Notes: generated by a model from the letters alone, not told the origin. Positions 19,165 through 31,440 are shown, counted from the stretch's first letter. The stretch is DNA of 54,948 nucleotides from Acinetobacter schindleri CIP 107287 (GCF_000368625.1 NZ_KB849587.1:1-54948); one strand, 5' to 3'. Made by a program: numbers and translations.

Positions 19165-19859
19165 TCTTTAATTAAGACAGATCAAATCACCTGTTTCTAT
19201 TTTTCAAGTTTCTTCATCAAAAACTCTGTTTAACAGAAGTTATTTAATTTTTACTCCTCTTTCTAACTTGTAGAAAGTAGTTCAGCAAAGTTCGAATATA
19301 AATACTGATCTAGAAAAGCAACCCAAAGAATAAACCAGTAATAACCATATTTAACCCAATGATTTTAAAAATAAAATTAAATTTCACTTGATTATTAAAA
19401 CAATTATGTAGTTTAACTACACTTAAATTTTTCAAGAAAAAATACGTTCCACGCCCACTATTAAATAAAACTACATTAAACACATAAACGTTTATTTTAT
19501 ATAATATTTATTTTAATTTTTTATAAAAAGAGTAAGCAAACTAATCTGTTTTGGACAGTTTTGGCTCAAACGCAGAAATCCTGCATAAGCTGCTCATTTA
19601 AATTTAAAATATTATTTTAAATTTAAAAATATTTACCCACAAGTCACCAGACAATAAATTTGAATATAAAATAAGAGCTGATTTAAAAGTGAACCTATTG
19701 TGGATAAATACTATCTTATTCACATAAATAAATATGGATAACTTTAGAGTTATCCACACTATTGCTCAAGCTTTGAACTTATTTAGGAATGGGACTATTC
19801 ACACATATTTTGATTTATTAATTACTTTATTTTTATAACTTTGTTAAGCGGTTGAAAAT
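19165..19859. other. AT-rich gap of 0.7 kb with a DnaA-box cluster, no gene seen
   Basis: No coding frame is supported. DnaA boxes occur at 19699-19707 (minus, perfect) and 19750-19758 (plus, perfect). Boxes with one mismatch are at 19633-19641, 19716-19724 and 19733-19741. Words like AAATTTAAA at about 19597-19627, shared with oriC, lie beside them. A perfect dyad TGTAGTTTAACTACA is at 19407-19421. A datA-like, DARS-like or regulatory role is only inference. Confidence 0.6.
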
Positions 19860-20207
19860 CTAGGATTTTAGAAATCGAAGTTCAATGATTTTCCATTCAT
19901 TTTCATAGCGCCATAATTCCTGAATACGATGTTTATCTTTAGCTAAACCAGTCACCACACAGCATTCCGTCTGATCTGCATTATATTCGTAATCTTCATA
20001 TTCTACTTCAGGCTTATGCGGCTTCCAGACTCCATTCTTGACCGCATGCGCAATCCTGTCATAACGGACATAACTGGTTTCTACACGGTTTTTCTGCTCA
20101 AACACCACCTTAAAGTCTTCATGCTCATACTGACGCAGAACCTCATAATGACCGGTATAGAATGCATTGGCCCAAATTTCACGAACTTCTTCAAGCTGGC
20201 TATCCAT
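19860..20207 (-). CDS. NTF2-like (SnoaL / DUF4440-type) small protein
   Basis: A 115-residue cytoplasmic protein. The N-terminal helix with VREIWANAFYTGHYEVLRQYEHEDF and the C-terminal strands ending HRIQELWRYENEWKIIELRFL match the cone-shaped NTF2-like fold, in which such small proteins bind or turn over small molecules. I see no specific catalytic set, so no reaction is proposed. The ATG follows AGAGG. It is downstream of gyrB on the same strand, but a terminator separates them. Confidence 0.7.
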   Translation of the reverse strand: MDSQLEEVREIWANAFYTGHYEVLRQYEHEDFKVVFEQKNRVETSYVRYDRIAHAVKNGVWKPHKPEVEYEDYEYNADQTECCVVTGLAKDKHRIQELWRYENEWKIIELRFLKS

Positions 20208-20349
20208 GGATAAACCTCTTTATTGCTATAGGCTGGCCCAGATCAGACAAATACCGCGAATAAAAAAATCACCAAATAAGGTGCCAGAATCACTGATCAG
20301 CTGCTGAATATGCTAACCAGTTAAAATGACATTAGCATAAATTGATCAT

Positions 20350-20378
20350 AAAAAAAGCACCCCGAAAGGTGCTTTTTT
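20350..20378. terminator. Intrinsic terminator of gyrB
   Basis: GCACC / GGTGC stem with A and T runs on both sides, 20 bases after the gyrB stop on the minus strand. Confidence 0.85.
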
Positions 20379-20396
20379 AAGTGTATTGTGTATCAG

Positions 20397-22874
<2,478 letters not shown>

Positions 22875-22920
22875 CTAGTGAAAAATAGGTCTATCCAAAG
22901 ATGGGTAAAACTTTAAAATA

Positions 22921-24003
22921 CTATTGCACAACAACCTGAACGATACCGTTTTCAACATTGAATAACTGATATGAGATAGACAAATCATGTAAATGCTTTT
23001 GTACTGATTCGTGGTCTAAAGTGGTAATAAAAACTTGACTACCAAGTTGGCTCAATCGCTCAATTAAACGTTGTTGTGCGGTTAAATCTAATTCTGCTGT
23101 CAGATCATCTAATAATACCACAGTTTCCTTATTACAAGAATGTAGCATTGCAATTTGCGACAGTTTTAACGCCATCAGCAGCAGCTTTTTCTGTCCACGA
23201 GACAGGATCACATCTGCATCTCCCAGAGGGGTCTTCAGACGCAAATCTGCGCGATGTGGACCGTATTCGGTATAGCGTCTTTCAACGTCCCGCTCATGAT
23301 GATTGGTGAGGTCATTCAGCAGGCCAGTTTCAGCATGAAAACCGGGACTATAATCCAAGCTAATCATAAGATCTGGCAGCAAATGTTTCAGGTCTTCCTC
23401 AAAGAAAACTTTCCATTGCTCGACAATACCGACCCGTTGTGAATGCAGAATCTCACCATATTGACTGAGCATCTGGTTCCACGGCTCCAGCTCTGACAGA
23501 CTGAGGTAGCGCCTGGACTTTAGCAAGCTGTTGCGCTGTTTCAAAGCACGCGAATAATATTGCCAGGCATGATAGAATTCTGGTTCCACGTGGAACATTA
23601 ACCAGTCCAATAACTGTCGGCGTGGCTTGGCACCATGATCGATAATATCGGTGCTTTGTGGATCAATCAGCTGCAAGGGTAGCAGCTTGGCCAGCTGCCC
23701 CTGGGTTGCGACCAGATCACCATTTACCTTGATCAACTGCTCACCACTGGCCATTTTCTGCATACCGACTTTTTCGGTATCAGACTGGGCAAACACGATC
23801 GCATCCGAAGCGCTGTGTTGAATGTAATTTTTAGGAATATGGGTACGAAAAGAACGCCCTGTGGCCAGCAGGTGAATGGCTTCCAGAATAGAGGTCTTGC
23901 CTGAACCATTCTGGCCATAAAAAACGTTAAACGGCTGCAATCTCTGGAGAGCAACCGTTTTTAAGTTTCGTACACGCTCTATATGCAAACGCGTAATATG
24001 CAT
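22921..24003 (-). CDS. recF: DNA replication and repair protein RecF
   Basis: A 360-residue SMC-like ATPase that helps load RecA at gaps. The Walker A motif [13 protein letters not shown] is at about 30-42, the ABC signature region [14 protein letters not shown] at about 270, and Walker [13 protein letters not shown] near 300. The start is 27 bases after the dnaN stop, so the two are probably co-transcribed. The codons for M-F-H-V-E-P, near the middle of the gene, spell a parS-like site (23582-23597). Confidence 0.97.
   Translation of the reverse strand: MHITRLHIERVRNLKTVALQRLQPFNVFYGQNGSGKTSILEAIHLLATGRSFRTHIPKNYIQHSASDAIVFAQSDTEKVGMQKMASGEQLIKVNGDLVATQGQLAKLLPLQLIDPQSTDIIDHGAKPRRQLLDWLMFHVEPEFYHAWQYYSRALKQRNSLLKSRRYLSLSELEPWNQMLSQYGEILHSQRVGIVEQWKVFFEEDLKHLLPDLMISLDYSPGFHAETGLLNDLTNHHERDVERRYTEYGPHRADLRLKTPLGDADVILSRGQKKLLLMALKLSQIAMLHSCNKETVVLLDDLTAELDLTAQQRLIERLSQLGSQVFITTLDHESVQKHLHDLSISYQLFNVENGIVQVVVQ
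23582..23597. promoter_or_regulatory. parS-like site inside recF
   Basis: The minus strand reads TGTTCCACGTGGAACC, which fits the parS pattern TGTTNCACGTGNAACA except for the last base. It lies within the recF coding sequence about 3.2 kb from oriC. Binding by ParB is inferred from the motif. Confidence 0.65.
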
Positions 24004-24030
24004 GATTAGCTTGTGCCTGGATGCTGCCGC

Positions 24031-25179
24031 TTAAACGCGCATCGGCATGACAACATAAGTTTGATCAGTATGTGCAGGATCCTGAACCAACACCGACTGG
24101 TTTGCTTCGGTCATGCTCATGGAGACATCATCACCGTCCAGCACACCCAAGACTTCTAGCAAATATTGCGCATTGAAAGACATTTCCATTGGTGCATCCG
24201 CATACTGAATGGCCAGATCTTCAATCGCTTCATCCTGCTCCGGGTTATTGGCACGCAGTTGCAGTGAATCCGCATTAAAGTTCAGGAATATACCACGCAG
24301 TTTTTCATTACTGAGAATCGCAACACGTTGCAGAGATTGCTTGAATACGTCATGTGCGATGATCACGTGCTTGTCACCACCACGTGGAATCACACGGCGA
24401 TAGTCAGGGAATTTACCATCAATCAATTTGGTGGTGAAACGTACTGTAGTATCCCCCTGCTCCTTATCACGGTTTGCAACAGTGATAGTTACATTTAGCA
24501 ATTCACGACCAATCAACAATGATAACTGATCATCTTCAACACTAAGTAAACGCTGTAATTCACCTACTGCCTTACGTGGCACAATCGCCTGAATTGGCTG
24601 AGCTGCAGTTGATTGCGCAGCTGTTTCACACAGCGCCAGACGATGACCATCAGTGGTTACTGCACGCAGCTGGTTGGCATCAATCTCCAGTAATGTACCG
24701 GTCAGGTAGAAACGTACATCCTGTACCGCCATCGCAAACGCAGTTTTTTCAAACAGGCGTTTTAGTTCACGCTGGGTCACAGTTACCTGTGTACCCTGAC
24801 TGTTTTCAGTCGACAGCAATGGATAGTCTTCAGCAGGCAAGGTACCGAGTACAAAACGGCTGTTTCCAGACTTTAAAATACAGCGCTGATCTTCAGTAAT
24901 TTGCAGATCTACCAACGCAGCTGATGGCAGAGATTTACAGATATCAATCAGCTTACGTGCAGGAACCGTGGTTTCACCGGCTTGCAAACATGCACCTTCA
25001 TTCAGAGGCATACTTGCTACCAGTTCTACCTCAAGATCTGAACCAGTCACCGTTAATGCTTGAGCTGTCACTTGAATTTTCAGGTTAGACAGAATGTTTA
25101 AGGTATGGCGACGTTCAACCGCTCCTACGACATGTGATAGAACATTCAGTAAGCTCTCTTTCGCGATTTTTAAACGCAC
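24031..25179 (-). CDS. dnaN: DNA polymerase III beta sliding clamp
   Basis: A 382-residue clamp that dimerises around DNA and tethers polymerase III. Three similar domains of about 125 residues are visible. They open MRLKIAKESLLNVLSHVVGAVERRHTLNIL-like and the protein ends QTYVVMPMRV, the usual C-terminal hydrophobic pocket (VMPMR). It lies 109 bases after dnaA on the same strand and 27 bases before recF, the standard order. Confidence 0.98.
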   Translation of the reverse strand: MRLKIAKESLLNVLSHVVGAVERRHTLNILSNLKIQVTAQALTVTGSDLEVELVASMPLNEGACLQAGETTVPARKLIDICKSLPSAALVDLQITEDQRCILKSGNSRFVLGTLPAEDYPLLSTENSQGTQVTVTQRELKRLFEKTAFAMAVQDVRFYLTGTLLEIDANQLRAVTTDGHRLALCETAAQSTAAQPIQAIVPRKAVGELQRLLSVEDDQLSLLIGRELLNVTITVANRDKEQGDTTVRFTTKLIDGKFPDYRRVIPRGGDKHVIIAHDVFKQSLQRVAILSNEKLRGIFLNFNADSLQLRANNPEQDEAIEDLAIQYADAPMEMSFNAQYLLEVLGVLDGDDVSMSMTEANQSVLVQDPAHTDQTYVVMPMRV

Positions 25180-25288
25180 GGTACATTCCTCTGAAAACTG
25201 AAGATTAATATGGAAAAGTTAATTATTTAGCACTGTACTATGCGGCAAAAAAAGCCGCATAGCAAGCGCAGAATTTGAGCGTTTTGGC

Positions 25289-26671
25289 TTAGCTTTGCAG
25301 CAGGCGCTGCAGGTTTTTATAGTCCTCGTTAAAGATCGGATCTTCCTCACGCAGACTCAATACTTTTTCACAGGCGTGCATCACGGTACTGTGGTCACGA
25401 CCACCAAATGCCATACCAATTTCCGGGAAACTGTCTCCGGTCAATTCACGTGCCAGACCCATTGCAAGCTGACGCGGACGTGCATAAATACGGGTACGTT
25501 TCGGACCAACCAGTTCTTTCAGTGGAATACGGAAATATTCACTGACCACACGCTGAATATTTTCAGTACTGATGGTGCGGGCACGAATCGCCAAAACATC
25601 TTTTAAGGATTCACGTACCACATCCAGATCAATCGGTGTGCCTTTAAAGCGGGAAATCGCCACCACTTTGTTTAGTGCACCTTCAAGCTCACGCACATTG
25701 GCAACCACTTGTTGTGCAATAAACAGTGCGCAGTTACGTGGCAGATCCACTTCATTGCTTTCGGCTTTTTTAAGTAAAATTTCAATACGGGTTTCAATAT
25801 CGGGCGGTTCAACCCCTACCGACAAACCCCATGAGAAACGTGAAACCAGACGTGGATCCAGCTCCGTCAATTCTTTCGGATAACGATCCGAGGTCAAGAT
25901 GATCTGTTTCGATTCATCCAACAGTGCGTTAAAAGTATAGAAGAACTCAACCAGACTGGCCTCTTTACCCGCCAATAAATGAATATCATCGACCAGTAAT
26001 AAATCCAGAGAACGACAGTTTTTCTTGAATTCTTCAACCTTGCCCTGCTGCAGCGAGCTGACAAAGTCCTGCACAAAGCTTTCTGCGGTCATATACATCA
26101 CGCGGGCATTCGGCTTGGCTTGCAATAATGCATTCCCTACTGCCTGCATCAAGTGGGTTTTACCCAGACCGGTCGGGCCATACAAAAATAATGGGTTATG
26201 TTGAGATGCACCGAGCTGGGTCAGTACCTTACGGCAGGTTTCTGCGGCCATCTGATTCGAGCGGCCTTCCACAAATAGAGAAAAAGTGAATAAGGGATTT
26301 AGCTGACGCTTGCGGCTATTTTTAACCGATTCTTCTTTTTCTTTACGTGGGCGAGGCGCAGGCGTACTCACTGGCTGTGTTTCTAAAGCAGCCGTGGTAG
26401 TTGCTGGCTGTTCACTGGCAGATAAAATCGCACCAGGACGGGAATCCACCAGAATTTCGACTTTACGGATACGGCCTTCAGATAACTGTTCCGCCAGAAT
26501 CGAGATCAGCTCCAGATGATGTTCTTGAATGTAGCGCGTCCAGTAAGGGTTCGGTGCATAAAGACGAAGAGTATCGTCCAGTTCCTCTGCAACCAGTGGG
26601 CGTATCCACATTGTAAAGACATTTCCAGAGAGCTCTTGTCGCAAGCGATTTAAGCAGTCTGTCCAAAGCAT
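25289..26671 (-). CDS. dnaA: Chromosomal replication initiator DnaA
   Basis: A 460-residue initiator. Domain I covers about 1-80 (WTDCLNRLRQEL to LAEQLSEG). A variable linker follows. The AAA+ domain has Walker A GPTGLGKTH and Walker B LLLVDDIHLL. The DNA-binding domain IV carries the signature GRDHSTVMHACEKV near the end. It binds the DnaA boxes in the adjacent gap and melts oriC with ATP. ATG is preceded by AGGGGATTCAC. A DnaA box (26748-26756) lies upstream of the start, consistent with self-regulation. Confidence 0.99.
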   Translation of the reverse strand: MLWTDCLNRLRQELSGNVFTMWIRPLVAEELDDTLRLYAPNPYWTRYIQEHHLELISILAEQLSEGRIRKVEILVDSRPGAILSASEQPATTTAALETQPVSTPAPRPRKEKEESVKNSRKRQLNPLFTFSLFVEGRSNQMAAETCRKVLTQLGASQHNPLFLYGPTGLGKTHLMQAVGNALLQAKPNARVMYMTAESFVQDFVSSLQQGKVEEFKKNCRSLDLLLVDDIHLLAGKEASLVEFFYTFNALLDESKQIILTSDRYPKELTELDPRLVSRFSWGLSVGVEPPDIETRIEILLKKAESNEVDLPRNCALFIAQQVVANVRELEGALNKVVAISRFKGTPIDLDVVRESLKDVLAIRARTISTENIQRVVSEYFRIPLKELVGPKRTRIYARPRQLAMGLARELTGDSFPEIGMAFGGRDHSTVMHACEKVLSLREEDPIFNEDYKNLQRLLQS

Positions 26672-27264
26672 GTGAATCCCCTATTCATTCCATTGTTTAT
26701 TCAAAAGCCATTGCCGCACCTAAAAGCGGGTCGCCATTCTAACCAAGTTATCCACATCTGTCATGAAATATTCAGCATAAATCGTTCAAAAAAGCGCTTT
26801 TCATGCATAAATTTAAATTTAAAACCTGGTGTGGATAAGTTTATCCGCAAGCTGTGGATAAAATATAGCATAAAGTTATCCACAAAGTATGAAAATTATA
26901 GAAACAGTTTTATCCACAATATAAGATTATGTTTATTAAAATTAAAAATGCATTTTCCACAGAAAAACAGCTTCCTAATAGTAATAAATTTAAATTTATA
27001 AATTTGAATTTATTTATAAGATCCAGACTTTCTGTGGATAACCAACACATGGTTTAAATTTAAATTCAAAACGAGAATCTAAATTTGAATTGTGTATAGT
27101 ATTGTGGATAAATCTGTTGATATAGATGTTAATAACTAAAATATAAAATTAAAACAATTATTTATATTGTGGTTAACTATTTTATTCACTCTTTGACTAC
27201 ACAATTTGAAAAGTATCAGGCAAGCCAATCCCTAGACTAATTTGAAAAGAAATATGCTTTTGCA
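26672..27264. other. oriC: Origin of chromosomal replication (oriC)
   Basis: The AT-rich dnaA-rpmH gap has seven perfect DnaA boxes (TTATCCACA): plus at 26748, 26876 and 26910; minus at 26830, 26853, 27033 and 27103. One-mismatch boxes start at 26841, 26953 and 27168. Long AT-only stretches at about 26970-27020 and 27120-27185 are candidates for the unwinding element. AAATTTAAATTT and TTTGAATTT words recur at 26809, 26985, 27001, 27053 and 27081. Gene context and box density make this oriC with high confidence. The exact unwinding site is not determined. Confidence 0.93.
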
Positions 27265-27293
27265 TTGACAGCTCAAGCAATGAGCACTAAAAT
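27265..27293 (+). promoter_or_regulatory. Promoter of rpmH operon
   Basis: TTGACA (perfect), a 17-base spacer and TAAAAT. It lies 40 bases before the rpmH start codon and reads away from oriC. Confidence 0.85.
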
Positions 27294-27332
27294 CGCGGAC
27301 CTTCATAGAAAGATCATTTTTGGAGTTTCGAC

Positions 27333-27467
27333 ATGAAACGTACATTCCAACCATCTGAATTAAAGCGTAAACGCGTTCATGGTTTCCGTGCTCGTATGGC
27401 TACTAAAGCTGGTCGTCAAGTTCTAGCTCGCCGTCGTGCAAAAGGTCGTCACAGCTTAACTGTTTAA
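27333..27467 (+). CDS. rpmH: 50S ribosomal protein L34
   Basis: A 44-residue, very basic ribosomal protein that opens [20 protein letters not shown] and ends GRHSLTV, matching L34 over its full length. ATG follows TTTTGGAGTTTCGAC. It begins the rpmH-rnpA-yidD-yidC run transcribed away from oriC, with only 29 bases to rnpA. Confidence 0.99.
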
Positions 27468-27496
27468 TCAGTTAGGCTTCGCCGACTTTGGGTGAT

Positions 27497-27889
27497 ATGA
27501 CAACACTTTATGGTTTTGGCACAGAGTTACGATTACGCTGTGCTGCCGATTATAAAGGTGTCTTTGATGGTGCGCTTTTAAAAGTGCATCAACCCCATTT
27601 CTTATTTCTTGCAAAACCGTCCGAACTGCCAAATAGCCGTTTGGGTTTAGTTGTTGCCAAGAAAAAAGTGCGCCGTGCGCATGAACGAAATCGAGTAAAA
27701 CGTCTTGCTCGCGAAAGTTTTCGCCTGCATCAACAGCAGCTCAGCGATCTGGATATTGTGGTGATGCCAAAAGCTGGTATTGATACAGTCCCGAATGCAG
27801 AATTGCACCAGCAACTACAATTTGCTTGGCAGAAACTCAACCGTCTTGCCAAAAAGCATACAAAAATAGCTCCCTCCCCACAAAAGTAG
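27497..27889 (+). CDS. rnpA: Ribonuclease P protein component
   Basis: A 130-residue basic protein that assists the RNase P RNA in cutting the 5' leader from tRNA precursors. The RNP motif [21 protein letters not shown] is at about 55-75. I chose ATG 27497, which gives the usual N-terminus; a TTG three codons upstream is possible. The ribosome binding site is weak, so coupling to rpmH translation may help. yidD starts nine bases after its stop. Confidence 0.95.
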   Translation: MTTLYGFGTELRLRCAADYKGVFDGALLKVHQPHFLFLAKPSELPNSRLGLVVAKKKVRRAHERNRVKRLARESFRLHQQQLSDLDIVVMPKAGIDTVPNAELHQQLQFAWQKLNRLAKKHTKIAPSPQK

Positions 27890-27898
27890 AGATGGCCA

Positions 27899-28219
27899 AT
27901 GGTACGTTTACTGCATTGGTTAATACGTTTCTATCAGATTGCGATTAGTCCTTTACTTGGACCACGCTGTCGTTATCTTCCAACATGTTCTCAATATTCC
28001 TTGGAAGCAGTCCATACACATGGAGCTGTGCGTGGTGTGTGGCTGGCTACTAAACGTATTTGCCGTTGTCATCCGTGGGGTGGCTCAGGATACGATCCTG
28101 TTCCTCCGAAAGCGATTCGTTTTATTTCATTTCAGCAAATAGATTCTCAAACGCTTCACGTTGCTGTACCCTTTCGTGATCGTTTATTGAACCAAAATCA
28201 CTCTCACCACTTGGGGTAA
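27899..28219 (+). CDS. yidD: Membrane protein insertion efficiency factor YidD
   Basis: A 106-residue protein with an N-terminal amphipathic helix ([16 protein letters not shown]) and the family core [20 protein letters not shown], including the conserved cysteines, then [15 protein letters not shown]. It aids YidC-dependent insertion at the inner membrane. It sits between rnpA and yidC, the normal place, with gaps of 9 and 5 bases. Confidence 0.95.
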   Translation: MVRLLHWLIRFYQIAISPLLGPRCRYLPTCSQYSLEAVHTHGAVRGVWLATKRICRCHPWGGSGYDPVPPKAIRFISFQQIDSQTLHVAVPFRDRLLNQNHSHHLG

Positions 28220-28224
28220 TACAT

Positions 28225-29988
28225 ATGCAACAATGGGCCAGGATTGCAATTCTCGGGGCTATGTTTGTTGTCGCATATTTGCTCATTTTGGCGTGGCAAA
28301 AAGATTATGGAAATGCGGAAACTCAACCTCAGCAGGAAACTGCAGTTGTGTCGCAAGAAGTGTCAGCAGATTTGCCAAATGCTCAGACGGCTACCGCCGC
28401 TTCTGATGTGCCACAAGCAAATGTTCCAGCGCAGCAAGCCACGGATGCTACAGCACCTGTAAGTCAGCAGCTTATTTCAGTACAAACTGACCTTTATCAT
28501 CTTTGGATTAATCCTAAAGGTGGTGATATTGTTCGTGTTGAATTACTCAATCATGACAAAAACAAAGACAGCGATGAACCTTTCGTCATGCTGGAAAGCG
28601 ATGCGAAACGTACTTATGTCGCGCAGTCAGGTTTAATTGGTCTAAATGGACCGGACAGCAGCCGTAATGGCCGTCCAAGCTATGAGCTAGAAAAAACTGC
28701 TTATACCCTGGCAGATGCCAAGGCAGTCAAAAATAAAGATGGCGAGAATGTAAAAGTTCTGTCTGTACCAATGGTATTCAAGACGGCAGATGGTGTAGAA
28801 GTCATCAAAACCTTCAATTTTACTGAAGGTGAATATCCAGTTGTCGTGAACCACAAGGTTATCAACCGCAGTGGACAGGCTTGGCAAGGTCAAATGTTTG
28901 GCCAGATCAAGCGTGACAATTCTGAGGATCCAGGCAAATCTGATCAAGGTATCTTTACTTTAGGTACTTTCTTAGGTGGCGCTTGGGGTACCCCGGATGA
29001 GCATTACAACAAGTTGAAATTTGACAACTTTGTTGAAGAAAAACTCAGCACTGAAGCCAAAGGCGGCTGGGTTGCGATGGTGCAGCACTACTTTGTCAGT
29101 GCATGGGTACCAGGTAACCTGAAACTGACACAGGGCAATGGCGAGGCCTATACGGCGAAGCTGGAATCACGTAAGTCAACTGATAACATGAATATCATTG
29201 GCTTTACCTCTCCGACCTTCAATGTACCTGCCGGTACTGTGGCTGAAATTGATGCGACCTTCTATTCTGGTCCAAAAATCCAGTCAGAACTCAAAGATCT
29301 GGCGACAGGTCTGAACCAGACTGTAGATTATGGCTGGTTATGGCCGATTGCCAAACTACTATTTGTTGGTCTGGAATTTTTCCATGGCCTGGTAGGTAAC
29401 TGGGGCTGGGCGATCATTCTGTTGACTATTCTGGTAAAACTGATCCTGTGGCCATTGTCGTCGAAGAGTTACCGCTCTATGGCGAAAATGCGTGTGATTG
29501 CGCCAGAAATGCAGCGTATGAAAGAAGAGTTCGGTGAAGACCGTATGCGCTTCTCTCAAGAGATGATGGCACTGTACAAACGCGAGCAGGTAAATCCACT
29601 TGCCGGCTGTTTACCGCTCTTGCTGCAAATGCCAATCTTCCTGGCATTGTACTGGGTACTGATGGAATCTGTGGAACTGCGTCATGCACCATGGATGCTG
29701 TGGATTCAGGATTTATCTTCAATGGATCCTTGGTTCATCCTGCCATTGCTGATGGGTGCAACCATGTATATCCAGCAGTCGTTGAACCCACAACCGACTG
29801 ATCCAATGCAGGCGAAAGTGTTCAAGATCATGCCAGTGATCTTTACAGTATTCTTACTGTTCTTCCCGGCTGGTCTGGTGCTGTACTGGATTGTCAACAA
29901 CCTGATCACCATCCTGCAGCAAAGCTTGATCAACAAGTCTGTTGCCAAAGATCGTGCACAACGTGATGAGGCAAAGCCAGTCAACTAA
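28225..29988 (+). CDS. yidC: Membrane protein insertase YidC
   Basis: A 587-residue inner-membrane insertase. Transmembrane segment 1 is at about 6-22. A Gln/Ala-rich linker and the large periplasmic beta-domain (about 85-365) follow. The conserved five-helix core starts near VGNWGWAIILLTILVKL. The core includes the charged groove segment with the LSSKSYRSMAKMR and VNPLAGCLPLLLQMPIF motifs, and the protein ends with a short basic tail. It inserts membrane proteins with or without SecYEG. Its start is five bases after yidD. A strong terminator follows. Confidence 0.98.
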   Translation: MQQWARIAILGAMFVVAYLLILAWQKDYGNAETQPQQETAVVSQEVSADLPNAQTATAASDVPQANVPAQQATDATAPVSQQLISVQTDLYHLWINPKGGDIVRVELLNHDKNKDSDEPFVMLESDAKRTYVAQSGLIGLNGPDSSRNGRPSYELEKTAYTLADAKAVKNKDGENVKVLSVPMVFKTADGVEVIKTFNFTEGEYPVVVNHKVINRSGQAWQGQMFGQIKRDNSEDPGKSDQGIFTLGTFLGGAWGTPDEHYNKLKFDNFVEEKLSTEAKGGWVAMVQHYFVSAWVPGNLKLTQGNGEAYTAKLESRKSTDNMNIIGFTSPTFNVPAGTVAEIDATFYSGPKIQSELKDLATGLNQTVDYGWLWPIAKLLFVGLEFFHGLVGNWGWAIILLTILVKLILWPLSSKSYRSMAKMRVIAPEMQRMKEEFGEDRMRFSQEMMALYKREQVNPLAGCLPLLLQMPIFLALYWVLMESVELRHAPWMLWIQDLSSMDPWFILPLLMGATMYIQQSLNPQPTDPMQAKVFKIMPVIFTVFLLFFPAGLVLYWIVNNLITILQQSLINKSVAKDRAQRDEAKPVN

Positions 29989-30009
29989 GTTGAACTGACG
30001 GGCTGAATA

Positions 30010-30048
30010 AATCCGCTTAAGATGGTAATCTTAGGCGGATTTTTTTTG
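30010..30048 (+). terminator. Intrinsic terminator of the rpmH-yidC operon
   Basis: AATCCGCTTAAGAT pairs with ATCTTAGGCGGATT, with a G-T pair and a bulge, then seven or more T. It ends 34 bases before the mnmE start. Confidence 0.85.
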
Positions 30049-30081
30049 GCTGTACTTTTTGTTCTTCTGCAGGTGAATTTT

Positions 30082-31440
30082 ATGCTCAACCCAACCACTA
30101 CGATTGCTGCGATTGCGACACCACCGGGACGTGGCGGCGTTGGGGTGATCCGCCTGTCTGGTCCAAAATCTTATGCAATTGCCCAGGCGCTAACTCAAAA
30201 AGAATTGCCTAAAGCCCGATTTGCCGGTTTTCGCCAGTTTTATGATGCGGCAGGTGAAGTCATGGATGAAGGTTTAGCGATCTGCTTTCCGAATCCAAAT
30301 TCTTTCACGGGCGAAGATGTGGTTGAATTGCAAGGCCATGGTGGTCCGGTGATTCAGAATGCCCTGCTGGCACGTTTGCTGGAACTTGGGGCAATAGCAG
30401 CCAAAGCGGGTGAATTCTCCATGCGTGCCTTTGAAAATGGCAAGCTGGATCTGGTCCAGGCTGAAGCCATTGCTGACCTGATTGATGCGACATCGCAAGC
30501 GGCTGCACGTTCGGCAGTACGTTCTCTGCAAGGTGCATTTTCAACCAAGGTGAATGCCGTACTTGAGCAGCTGATTCATTTGCGTCTGCATGTAGAAGCC
30601 GCAATTGATTTCCCGGAAGAAGAAATTGATTTTCTAGCGGATGGCAAGATTCTAAATCTGCTGGATGGCGTATCCAGTGCAATCACTCAAGTACAGCAAT
30701 CTGCGCGTCAGGGCCAGCTTCTACGTGAAGGTTTGCAGGTGGTCATTGCCGGTAAACCTAATGCCGGTAAATCGTCATTGCTAAATGCTTTGGCCGGGAT
30801 TGAACGCGCCATTGTGACCGATATTGCGGGTACGACACGTGACGTTTTGCATGAGAAAATTACCTTAAATGGTTTGCCAATTACCCTGACTGATACTGCC
30901 GGTCTGCGTGAAACGGGTGATATCGTGGAAAAAGAAGGGATTCGTCGTGCAATCAAGGAAATTGAACAGGCGGATCTGCTGTTGCTGGTCTATGACCTGA
31001 GTCAGGGTGATGATCCATTACAACTGGCACAGGAATATTTTGCTGAACATATTGAACCGAAACGCCTGATGCTGATTGGTAATAAAGCAGATTTGACCGG
31101 TGCCGAAGCTATCATTGGCGATTTTCAGGGTTTCCGTCATATCACTGTCTCAGCCAAGCAGGAAACCGGTGTGCAAGCGCTCATAGAGGCAATTACAGCG
31201 CATGCAGGCTTCCAGCCTGAAGAAGATACCTTTATTGCCCGTACCCGCCATTTAGACGCAATGAAGCGCACTCAGATGTATTTGGCTGAAGCCCGTGAAC
31301 AACTTGTTGTTTATAACGCAGGTGAACTGGTCGCAGAGTCTTTACGTCTGGCACAGAACGCACTGGGCGAGATTACCGGTGACTTTAGTGCGGATGATTT
31401 GCTGGGTAAGATCTTTGGATCGTTCTGTATTGGAAAATAA
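30082..31440 (+). CDS. mnmE: tRNA-modifying GTPase MnmE (TrmE)
   Basis: A 452-residue GTPase that, with MnmG, makes the 5-carboxymethylaminomethyl group on wobble uridine of certain tRNAs. The folate-binding N-domain has IAAIATPPGRGGVGVIRLSG. The G domain has GKPNAGKSSLLNAL (about 223-236), DIAGTTRD, DTAG and NKAD. The C-terminus carries the catalytic CIGK. The start at 30082 is chosen because it gives the family N-terminus and follows GCAGGTGAA; a longer reading would add a spurious hydrophobic segment. mnmG is not in the window. Confidence 0.97.
   Translation: MLNPTTTIAAIATPPGRGGVGVIRLSGPKSYAIAQALTQKELPKARFAGFRQFYDAAGEVMDEGLAICFPNPNSFTGEDVVELQGHGGPVIQNALLARLLELGAIAAKAGEFSMRAFENGKLDLVQAEAIADLIDATSQAAARSAVRSLQGAFSTKVNAVLEQLIHLRLHVEAAIDFPEEEIDFLADGKILNLLDGVSSAITQVQQSARQGQLLREGLQVVIAGKPNAGKSSLLNALAGIERAIVTDIAGTTRDVLHEKITLNGLPITLTDTAGLRETGDIVEKEGIRRAIKEIEQADLLLLVYDLSQGDDPLQLAQEYFAEHIEPKRLMLIGNKADLTGAEAIIGDFQGFRHITVSAKQETGVQALIEAITAHAGFQPEEDTFIARTRHLDAMKRTQMYLAEAREQLVVYNAGELVAESLRLAQNALGEITGDFSADDLLGKIFGSFCIGK

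Noticed and set aside
24361..24400. A fourth parS-like site (CACGTGGAA in dnaN)
   Set aside because: Only one half-site is present; the other half does not fit TGTTNCACGTGNAACA.
25295..25883. Two frames of about 103 codons antisense to dnaA
   Set aside because: Shadows of dnaA with no start signal and no domain.
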